Shown here: positions 55,513 to 64,000 of the stretch, piece by piece
How the letters are laid out: every line of letters starts with the position of its first letter
Position numbering within the stretch: position 1 is the stretch's first letter
DNA from: Ephemerocybe angulata
Taxonomy: Eukaryota > Basidiomycota > Agaricomycetes > Agaricales > Psathyrellaceae
Direction of reading: 5' to 3'
DNA length: 64,000 nucleotides
Assembly (NCBI GenBank): GCA_013368325.1
Contig: JAACJK010000109.1
Span: 682,001-746,000 of the forward strand
The notes under the pieces: model-generated
What the model saw: the letters and a program-made list of their open reading frames with translations, nothing else
What the model was told of the DNA's origin: nothing
Database searches by the model: none
Position numbers and translations under genes: made by a program

Positions 55513-56799
55513 CTAGTTCTCGGTGGTGAGGCAGGTGGTCTCAACGATAATCGAGGTGACACGGTAGGGGTCTGAAAGAACAAAGTCAGGATACAAGACA
55601 CACTGAAGTGACAACAGCAAGACATACCAATGTTGGAAGCCGGTCGCCTGTCCTCGAGGTATCCGTAGCCCTGGGCGGCGACGTGACGAGGAATACGGAT
55701 GGAGGCACCACGGTTGGCAACACCGCTGCTGAACTCGCCGATGTGGCCGGTTTCGTGACGACCAGTGAGACGCATGTCGTTGTCCTCGCCGTAGACGGCG
55801 ATGTGCTCGTTGTGCCTCAAGGCAAGCTTCTCGATGGCGGACTCGATGACCTTGATTCCTCCAGGTTCCCGCATAGCCTTGGTGGAGAAGTTGCTGTGGC
55901 ATCCGGCACCGTTCCAGTCGCCGGCGAGGGGCTTGGGGTGGAAAGAGACCTTGACACCCCACTGCTCGGCAATGCGAACAAGGAGGTAGCGGGCCATCCA
56001 GAGGTGGTCACCCATGGAGATGCCCTCGCAAGGGCCGACCTGGAACTCCCACTGAGAGGGCATGACCTCTGCGTTGATGCCGGAGATGTTGATGCCGGCG
56101 TAGAGGCAAGCACGGTAGTGGGCTTCGATGAGGTCACGGGCGAAGACCTTGCTGGTACCTGATAAGGCTAATTAGAACGGCGATCCCGCCCGAATCGGGA
56201 ACAGCCATGACATACCAGCACCACAGTAGTAGGGACCCTGAGGGCCAGGGAAACCGCCCTTGGGCCAGCCGAAGGGGTTGCCGTCGACGTCGAAGAGGGT
56301 ATATTCTTGCTCGAGACCGAACCAGGGCTCCTCGTCCTTGGCCTGAGCCATGATCTTGGCGGCATGGTGACGGAAGTTGGTCTTGTTGGGGGTGCCGTCG
56401 TTGTTGTAGGTCTCGCAAAGGACAATGATGTTGTCGCCGCCACGGAAGGGATCCTTGAAGATGGCGGCGGGTCGGAGATACACGTCCGAGTCATTGCCAG
56501 GAGCCTGGTTGGTGGAGGAGCCATCGAAATCCCAGATGCGGAGCTGGCCGATGTCGGTGACCTTCTGCTTGACGGTCTGGGGGGGATGTTAGGTGGATAT
56601 TCGGGTGGGCGAGCGGGGAGACGTACGGTGGTCTTTGACCTAAGGCCGTTGTCGCCGTCAATCCAGACATCTGAAAAGCAACGGTGAGGATATGCAGGCA
56701 GTGGGGTCAACTGCAAAGCATACATTCAGCCTGGACCTTTTCGCCCTGGGGCAGGGCGAGATAGGGGGCCAGAAGGTCGTTCCTGTAGAGAATAGCCAT
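55513..56799 (-). CDS. GLN1: Glutamine synthetase
   Basis: The start at 56799 gives [20 protein letters not shown]. Conserved segments follow in order: [102 protein letters not shown], the Glu flap region [19 protein letters not shown] and [13 protein letters not shown]. All metal- and ATP-binding residues of type II (eukaryotic) glutamine synthetase are present. It makes glutamine from glutamate, ammonia and ATP in the cytosol. About six short introns. The antisense strand stays open for 180 codons owing to codon bias. Neighbours are DCC1 (downstream) and AP-1 sigma (upstream), both on the same strand. Confidence 0.97.
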
Positions 56800-57208
56800 G
56801 GTGAAGTGGGGGAGTTGTTTTTTTGGATCAAGCAGTGCTCGACGCCATTTTAGCGGAGTGGAGAGCTTGTTGACGCTTGTTTGGGACAAAAGCCAAGTCA
56901 GAATCCGGCTCAAAAGAAGGCCTGTGATTGGGCGATAAGACCCTGATAGTTTGTGAATATGGGTCTGAATGTTATCTATATTGCAGCTTGTGACCAGCAG
57001 AGAAGCTTAACAGCACAGAACCTCCCTCTCCCCGCTTTCCCTGTCCAAATTCACCAAGAATCAACCACACAAATCTCGGCCGAACCCCGCCGCAAGGCCC
57101 GCAACAGCCGGCTCTTTCCCGGCTTGCGCCGCTTTGGCATGTGTGCCGCCCCAGTTGCATCGCTACACTACATCATCGGACCTGCACCCAGTTCATCGAC
57201 AGTCTCCC
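56800..57208. other. GLN1 promoter interval
   Basis: The 409 bp between GLN1 and APS1 (both minus) hold the GLN1 promoter and the APS1 3' flank. I recognise no site with confidence. Confidence 0.65.
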
Positions 57209-58016
57209 TCAGAGACCGACTCGCTCACCAATCCGCGAGCTCAGCCGCGCCAGCGTGTCTTCAGAGTTCTCCTGTTCCTCCACCGTGTCTGCCTGCGTCA
57301 CCTGTTCCTCTATTAGCCCAGAACGCGCATCTATGATTGAGCACATACCACCCGCAGAACAGACTTCTTCGACGATTCCTGGAGCTCCCCCGCGATGATC
57401 AATTCGTCCAGAATCTGCGGCACATCAGCGCCAACGTCACGACTCACACAATTGCACTCACAGCATACGCCTTTTGGAAGTTGAAGATTCTGGGGCATCG
57501 GTTAAGCCTGCGCCCCATTGACTTGGCGAAATACACTCACAAATCGAGTTCGCAAACCTAAAGCGCACAGAAGGATCACTATCAACTCTTCACAAATAAA
57601 CTCAATGTACGCACGTTCCCGAAGTATCGATCCAGCACCTCCACGTAGCGATGGATTATCTCCAGCGTCGCCAGCTCGTTATCGCTTGAGCTGATTCCAG
57701 TCACGAAGAACAACGAGGCATATCGTCGGTACACCACTTTCGAGTCTGCAAGCGCCCAGTTGAACATCGGCTTTCGACCTGAGAGAGGGCAAAAGCACCT
57801 TTATACTCCAAAAAGTTGCACATCCTCGTTCGTCGCGCCAGGACCAGCTGGGTCACATCCTTGACAATCTTTGCCTTGACCTTGGGCGCCATCGTCGTGA
57901 ACCATTTCGCAAGCCGAACCTTGCCTGAGCACCGAGTTTCGTTGTAAGAGTTGCTATGCCCTAGATTCTTCGACTCACGAACCTTGCCTCGATACGAGCA
58001 AAATGTAGTTGATCAT
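57209..58016 (-). CDS. APS1: AP-1 clathrin adaptor sigma subunit
   Basis: The start at 58016 reads [11 protein letters not shown], joined over an intron to [20 protein letters not shown], then [56 protein letters not shown] and [22 protein letters not shown]-terminal extension ends in [10 protein letters not shown] (TGA at 57209-57211). This is the longin-fold small subunit of the AP-1 adaptor, which recognises dileucine signals at the trans-Golgi and endosomes. The first intron is bordered by the direct repeat GGCAAGGTTCG, and the donor that keeps the frame is GTTCGT, not the adjacent GTGAGT. The tail past [14 protein letters not shown] is longer than in yeast and is rich in Glu and Thr. Confidence 0.92.
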
Positions 58017-59381
58017 CGTTGCAGTTAACCCCTGCAGCCTGAGTGCACTGTGCTTGCCGGGCAGCCATCAGGACGCTTGCCTAATCCGGGGCATCCGGAT
58101 TTGGCTGTGCCCCTATTCCTTCTTGACCTCGACGAGTCCAAGCGTCCGCCGTCCTCGAGGCGAGCTATGGCCACACCGGCACCCACAAAAGGATATGGGC
58201 TCTGTGCCCAGCCCCCCAAAAATACGGCTCTGGCCCTCCGTTTCTTCTCGGCTGGAAAATCCACGGGATTATCTTTGGCAGAGATCTGTATGGGCTTAGG
58301 GTTGCTGTATGATCCACATCGCGAAAGAACATCGCAAGAACAACGATAAGTATCCTGACGTTGCCGGAGAGTGGCCCAGGGGCGTCAAGGCGATAACACG
58401 AACCCAGTGCACGGCGGCGTGTCGACCAGTTATCTTGCACCTATTCCGTTCCAGCCACGTCGCTCTCGAGTGCTCTATTTCCACATTTGTACCCACTATC
58501 ACAATACCTATCACTTTAAAGATACCTTCACAGTTATCGTCCTCCAGTCTTATCTATCAACTCAGTCAAGGTGTTTCAGACATGCGAAAGAACTGCGCAT
58601 GCAAATTGTTCAGGGCCTTTTGCGGACAAAGTGGCGGTCCGTTATCCTAGGCTCGACCACTTGACCGCCTGGAAGAGGCGCCCTTCCAACTTCTTCCAGG
58701 TCAATTCGTACAGGACCCGAGATGTTCCCCAACCATCTCCCGCGAAGTGGGGCAATCCCCATGTTGCTGTTACATGGTAATCTCGTGGGGCCCCAGATCA
58801 GAGCAAGCACAATGGCGCTCCGACTGCGCGGTGCAATGCGGGGCGCCTCGACGGTGGCGACCCACAATCGTTTGTTTTTGCTCCACGGCCACGTCAACTC
58901 TGGTCCCGGCCGTTTCACACTGCACAATCAGAGAGGATGGGGTTGCGACTTGCATGGCAAGCCAAGATTGCGGGCATAGATAGACGTCTTGGCTTACCTC
59001 AAGAGTGGCACTTGCATTGTGCCCTATGCACGCATGAAATTTTAAGGTGACTGTTCTTCGTTGTATTTGGGAGATTGAAGCTGGTTACTCCCTGGGCCAT
59101 TCATGCGCTGAGCTCTCCATCGAGTCCAAGCAACACTTGAACCGCTCAGCGCCCAGCGCTTAGCGCTTCAGGACTTTTGATGGTGTATGTGTCGCTTGAG
59201 ACTGGCTATATAACAAAGCTAAAACCTTATGTAAACCCCTCTTCAATCCAAGCCGTGAACGAAATGAACAGTGCGGGGTCGTGTTCGCGAACATCGCCTC
59301 ATGACGTTCATCGTAGACATACCCATGTCAAACCTCCACATCTAACCCTCTGACATACTGATCTCTAAGATCTTTCTACTC
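58017..59381. other. 1.4-kb interval without a supported gene
   Basis: Upstream of APS1 (minus) and of the WD40 gene (plus), so it contains two promoters. Several open frames under 115 codons overlap one another on both strands near 58025-58980, but none shows a domain or convincing splice partners. Short GC-rich direct repeats occur near 59150 (AGCGCTTAGCGCTTC). Confidence 0.6.
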
Positions 59382-61550
59382 ATGGTGTTCACCTCTCAAC
59401 AACCGCCGGGTCTGCTTTGGCCAGACTATCTGAGGAAGCCTCACCCAAGTACTGACTACATCCAGAAGAGATACCTCTCCCACACATTTGCGAGGACGCT
59501 TGAAAGAACGAATGTTCTGGGAGATGACGATGAGTATGGACATACTGGGTGCGTTCTCCGGTTTACACTCAGGGTGCCCTTCTGAATCTGCCCTCAGTTG
59601 TGTGAATGCTCTGGCTTGGGCAGAGGATGGGAACTTGCTGTTGACAGCTGGTGACGACACTACAGTACGGCTCTGGCGTATGGATCCAACCGCAGACTCC
59701 GAGAGCGACTATCCGTTCGTGTGCAGATCGGTGATCAAGACAGGCCACAGAGCGAACATATTCAACGTTGCCATGCTACCTCACTCAGACCGGATGTATG
59801 TGGTCTCATCTCGAACCAGAGTTGCCGATTCTTACGCCTCTGTAGAGTGACCTGTGCCGGGGACAAGCAGATACGAGTGTTCGACGCTGCTGCCGCTCTT
59901 GATATCCAGGACGGTCTGGAGACAGAGTTCTCTGCAAGAGAATTGTCCAGTCGGGTTATTCGATGCCACAAGGGAAGAGTGAAGAAACTTTTGACAGAGG
60001 ATAGCCCCGACGTATTCCTCTCTTTGTCAGAGGTATGTTCTCCACAATTGAGAACCCTAGCAGTGGCCAGGTTTAATCCCGTTATCTTTGCAGGATGGTA
60101 CCGTCCGGCAACATGACCTCAGGATGAGGCACAATTGCCGAGAAGACGACTGCCCCGCGTCGCTTGTGGAGATGAAGGATAGCGACGGCGATCCTGTCGA
60201 GTTGTCGAATATCTCCTTATCTTGCTTGACCCCGTACCAGTTCATTGTCGTCGGGGAAAGTCCATGTGTAAGTCGTACCTCCGCCGCCAACTTGGCCCCA
60301 TGCCACTGTAGCCGATTCTCAATTGGGTACTATCGCAGGGGTACTTGTTTGATAGGCGACAGCTTCGAAGGGTTATGGAACACGAGTGGGGTATGGTCCC
60401 CAGGACGGGCGAGGTTACTACATGTGTTCGAAGGTTTGCTCGGCCACAGCCTCCCCCAGAGAGGCGGGAAAAACGGAGGCAGGACCATATATCTGGGTGT
60501 CGAATGTCAGATACGAACGGCCATGAGGTACGTTTTAGAATTCGTCTAGGAGATGATCTACTCACCCATGCTTGTAGATTATATTATGTGAGTGCAGCTA
60601 CCCTTTCCTCCGTCTGAAACCGTGTCCCACTTCTCACTCATGTCCCGGTATCAGCATATATGAAGGATAATATCTATCTATTCTCAACGACGGATGACCC
60701 CGTGTCTAACGATGATATGGCCATCCGTGGCGCGACTGTTGTCGGCCCAAATATATTGAAAGATTCCAGGTCGCCTTCTTCTACTTCATCGAGGCAATTG
60801 CGAGCGCTTTCTACAACCCAATGTGGCCCCGACGAACCGATGACTGACGGCGCAGGGGAGATACGAATTTCAGAAGACGAGGGTGGAGAGCGGCCTTCAT
60901 CCGACGATGAAGAGGCTGAGCTTGAGTTCCTCTTCGCAAGCAATTTTGGGAACGAGTGGCAATATTCAGGAGTGCCCGTCGTCCATCCGCGCCAGACTTA
61001 CGCTGGTCATCGAAGCAGAGACACCGTTAAAGATGGTAAGGCTTCATGTTAAACAGGGGATCCCATGCGACACTTTACTGACAGCGCTTCAGTCAACTTC
61101 CTCGGTCCTTTCGATGAATACGTTGTCTCAGGCTCCGATGATGGAAACTGGTTTGTTTGGCAGAAAGACAGCGGCAAGCTGCACGGAATATATGAAGGCG
61201 ACAGTAGCGTGGTGAACGTAGTGGAAGGTCATCCTTCCCTTCCCCTTGTAGCCGTCAGCGGAATCGATACAACCGTGAAGGTGTGTACACATTGATCCTG
61301 CAACAGACTCTGGAACTCAAGAGGATTACAGCTCTTCTCCCCAGCTCCGGGGGGTGCAAGCGCGTTCTCAAGGATGCACAGGGCGAAAGAGATAATGGAA
61401 TCTAACGCAAAACACAAGCCAGTCGTTCGAGTACCCCTGGCTCAGCTCTTCGTCCACGCTGCCAGAATGCAATTGTTTGGTGGTGAGGGTGTTGATGGAG
61501 ACGAGGAGTCCGGCGTCAGCGGTTCGGAGCCCTCATGTCCAACCCAATGA
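59382..61550 (+). CDS. WD40-repeat protein, DCAF6/DCAF8-like
   Basis: The start at 59382 gives MVFTSQQPPGLLWPDYLRKP and RTLERTNVLGDDDEYGHTG, then WD40 repeats. These are CVNALAWAEDGNLLLTAGDD TTVRLWRM, GHRANIFNVAMLPHSDRM..TCAGDKQIRVFD, CHKGRVKKLLTEDSPDVFLS LSEDGTVRQHDLR and others. Later come FLGPFDEYVVSGSDDGNWFV and VEGHPSLPLVAVSGIDTTVK. The DLR after a D-x-x-x-x-x-x-D-G-T-V-R-Q-H repeat is the DxR (WDxR) box of CUL4-DDB1 substrate receptors. An acidic insert (SEDEGGERPSSDDEEAELEF) separates early and late blades. The last exon ends in PCPTQ-like SEPSCPTQ. About eight introns. A role as a DDB1-CUL4-associated factor is inferred from the DxR motif and repeat spacing. Confidence 0.8.
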
Positions 61551-62224
61551 AAGTAAAATGTACTTTGTCGATCTATCGTTCCCTTTTATGTAAATGTATA
61601 TCTGTAATTCTGTACACTAGTCTTGCGGCAAAGATGGAGTTTGTGGAGATTTCAAGTTGGAGGATTGAGTACTTGAGTCGTGTTGAGATTTATATGGAGG
61701 AAGGAAATTGATGCATGATGACTTGTTGTGGCGATACCAAACTTAGCGCTTTGCCTCGAACGACGTCTTTTGGCGCGTCTCCATCCACGAGATTACGAGC
61801 AACGACTTGTCTCCAGCACATGAAGCGGGGGCTCTACTCACAAGGGAGTTAGAACTGAACTCATCCAGCCACGACCTGTTGCTTTTTGATCTGTCTCACT
61901 ACCTATTACCTGGCCTGCGTAAGTTTCTCCTGCTTCGCACCGGAGTGAACTCTGTGCTGATGATCATCCATATGTACCACTCAAATTTATTGCAATCCGG
62001 TCCTTGTTTGACACAAAATCCTTGGGGAACCTACGTCTGTGCATGTCCATGTACTGTCGACTGGGTTTGTCCATCCAGTAGTTCGCGTCCGTAGCCCAAG
62101 GCGGCAGAAGTTAAAGCGAGGTCTAGGTGGCCCCTTGCAGTTTTACTCCGCACACATCACCGCCGGAGGCCATTCTCAACTCATACCCTGCTGGGTACCT
62201 CCCATTACCCCCTCATAGCTCGCA
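61551..62224. other. Intergenic, nothing recognised
   Basis: The 674 bp between the WD40 gene and the RS-rich gene contain a 3' flank and a promoter. A 95-codon open frame at 61807-62094 shows no domain and is not called. Confidence 0.65.
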
Positions 62225-64000
62225 ATGCGTAACCAGGGAAGGAACCGGCGTTCTCGTGGTAAACAGGACGTGAACGATGAAGACGGGTTCAACGCCCGGG
62301 AAGAACCTCACGCCGCCAAGACATATCATAGGAATCGACACATTGCTCACCACGACGAACTGGAGAGAATTGCGGCAGCCTCGACGTCCGGGAGAATACC
62401 ATACGACGTTGGAAGAGACCGAAATGCAGAGTCATCCCGGAATATTCGTGACGATGGGTGGGGACACGGCGCTGTGGGTAACGAACGCTTCGACTATGGA
62501 ACGTATCACCATGCGGAACACGACATCTACGACACATCCATGAGGAGAGATGCGGAGGGCTGGAGGGGAAACGGAGAAGCGCAGCATTCGACTCGTGCCG
62601 ACTGGAATGCTGCATCGTATCATCAGAGTGAGCCCTCCACTTCTCACCCAGAGTCATCAACTTGGACCACCGCAACGACACACAACACGTACCCCGGCAT
62701 GACACCACCGTCCCACGTACCTCGTTCAAGAGGTAGTCCGTCTTACCGGACGACGGATTACTACGACGACCCCCGACCTGACAGCTACTACGACGCTCCG
62801 CGAGGTTACTACCCTGATGACCAGTGGGGCCAACCTCGAGAGGTACGGGAACCGCTCCCTGAAGATTCGATGTCCTACAATACTGCAGAAAAGCCACGGA
62901 ATCAGGGCTGGAGAAAAGAAAGTCGTCGGGAAAAGGGTGGAGGACAGCAAAAATTTCAGAGTGATTCTGGTTGGTCGACAAGGAAGAAGGGGAAGGAATG
63001 GAGTGGCGAGTCATCACAGTCTCGGTGGGCGGAAGACAGTACTGGAGACAAGCACGACGCTACGAGCACAGAAGACCGGGCTTGGGTCCCCGCAGAGGCA
63101 TGGAAATCGGGAAATCGCGCAAGCGAGTCATCATCGAGCAAGCAACAGCAGTCGCAGCACCGAGAAGGAGGAAGGCAGAGCCAGCGTTCAAGCAAGCAGC
63201 AGAAATCGAGTCGCAAAAGCCAACAGTCTTCGAAACAGAAGAAATCAGACTGGCGGGAGGAGGAAGCTGCAAATCTCAATCTCAACAAGTGAGTATGCCT
63301 TTGTGCCTGTATTTCTCATGTAGTTGACGACTCGTCTAGTTGGACCCGGCGCGACGTCTCTACTTCGTCAAAGAAGAGTAGCGACAGGCAGCCGACTTCC
63401 AGTAGCAGACGAAAGCACCCTCGCTCGCTTTCTCGTTCAAGGTCACGTTCTCTGGAGTCGCATCGTTCTGTACGTTCGGCATATGCTCAGTCTCGATCCC
63501 GGTCATCCTCCCCTGTCCCCAAAAGAAGGCGCAGAGATCCAAGCCCTGATCCTACGCCACGGAGAAGTCACTCTCCCAGAGAAAGGGATACCATGGGGTG
63601 GGTGCCTCCTCCCCGTGAAGAAGGGAGGTACCGTTCACCGTCGCCACCCATCTGGACCCCGGCTTCAGAAAGAGTTACTCGTCGGTCGCCATCACCGGTA
63701 CCAACTAGGCCCACTCGTCGGTCTCCAACGTATTCCGATATGTCCAGTGAACGAAGCAGGAGCAGAAGTCCCGGTGGGGGCCATCGCCGCGCAGTCCATC
63801 GACTGCCCGCTGCCCCTCCAGCTCATGTACCGACTGCCGGCCCTACGAAGTCTGAAAAGAAGTCGCGAAAATCCAAGAAGAAGAAAAATGGGCATGATCA
63901 ATCGCATCGCGTTGTAGGTAATCGTCCTTATACCAGAGGCTATCGGCTGATTTTCTCTCCAGGATGATAAACGTCAACGATACACAGATCCAGAGCCGAA
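62225..64000 (+). CDS. Arg/Ser-rich nuclear protein, 3' end missing
   Basis: The start at 62225 gives MRNQGRNRRSRGKQDVNDED. The first exon (to about 63289) is a low-complexity region with many Tyr, Asp, Gly, Gln, Ser and Arg residues. Examples are YYDDPRPDSYYDAPRGYYPD and the Ser/Lys/Gln stretch KQQKSSRKSQQSSKQKKSDW. After an intron, an RS-type region follows: RSLSRSRSRSLESHRSVRSA, SRSRSSSPVPKRRRRDPSPD, then TRRSPSPVPTRPTRRSPTYS and SEKKSRKSKKKKNGH. The gene continues past position 64000. RS repeats with SP sites suggest a pre-mRNA splicing or nuclear speckle protein phosphorylated by SR kinases. No RRM or other folded domain is visible in the part present, so the exact identity is unknown. 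Confidence 0.75.

Noticed and set aside
55608..56162. A 184-codon frame antisense to glutamine synthetase
   Set aside because: Shadow frame; it spans an intron of the real gene and has no domain.
58025..58980. Several overlapping small open frames
   Set aside because: None has a domain, convincing introns or a consistent strand; they may be chance frames in GC-rich DNA.
1..64000. tRNA and rRNA genes
   Set aside because: I looked for A- and B-box pairs and rRNA cores on both strands and found none I could support by eye; a covariance-model scan would settle it.

Overview
The window is nuclear DNA from a filamentous basidiomycete, most likely an Agaricomycete. Genes are densely packed on both strands. 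Almost every gene is cut by several short introns (about 45-65 bp) with GT-AG borders and CTAAC/CTGAC-like branch sites. The set of orthologues (Cse4, Dpb2, Dcc1, His4, Lag1, FEX, Gfd2-like) is fungal. Two families, the DUF262 protein and the F-box-like GGMAALHVFD protein, are of types that expand in mushroom-forming fungi. Species cannot be fixed from the sequence. Exon structures given here were read by eye from splice signals, reading frame and family similarity.

Left arm, 1-8.3 kb: an accessory region with two unrecognised genes (33-719, 1732-4105), one F-box-like family protein (4312-5541) and much repeat DNA. The repeats are a duplicated block built on a 17-mer (1160-1522) and a 1.9-kb array of paired hairpins (about 5720-7600). 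From 8.3 kb on the content is largely housekeeping.

8.3-24.9 kb: DNA polymerase epsilon subunit B, a UPF0183/PHAF1 protein, an REX3-type RNA exonuclease, two tandem ceramide synthase genes separated by a candidate non-autonomous Helitron, a Gfd2-like nuclease-fold protein, the centromeric histone H3 variant, a COX18/OXA1-type insertase and ribosomal protein L6.

25.2-41.9 kb: pyrimidine 5'-nucleotidase, a small coiled-coil protein, fluoride exporter, casein kinase 2 beta, ribosomal protein L36, a VTT-domain membrane protein, an EF-hand mitochondrial carrier, an unrecognised Ser/Pro-rich protein, NAD-isocitrate dehydrogenase and a membrane alpha/beta-hydrolase.

42.2-64 kb: an amidohydrolase/SDR pair, pyruvate dehydrogenase E1 beta, trifunctional HIS4, TspO, a conserved fungal protein of unknown role, a DUF262 protein, Dcc1, glutamine synthetase, AP-1 sigma, a WD40 protein and the 5' part of an Arg/Ser-rich protein that runs off the window.

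Many neighbours are divergent with 140-290 bp between start codons, so they probably share promoters. Examples are DPB2/UPF0183, RPL6/SDT1, the coiled-coil gene/FEX, IDH1/hydrolase, SDR/PDB1 and the 50425-51857 gene/DUF262. No operon-like pathway cluster is evident. Recurring themes are mitochondrial function (COX18, carrier, IDH1, PDB1, TspO) and chromosome maintenance (Dpb2, Cse4, Dcc1). The most unusual features are the hairpin array, the Helitron-like element, the ceramide synthase duplicate that has lost its start codon, and a CENP-A with a long loop 1.
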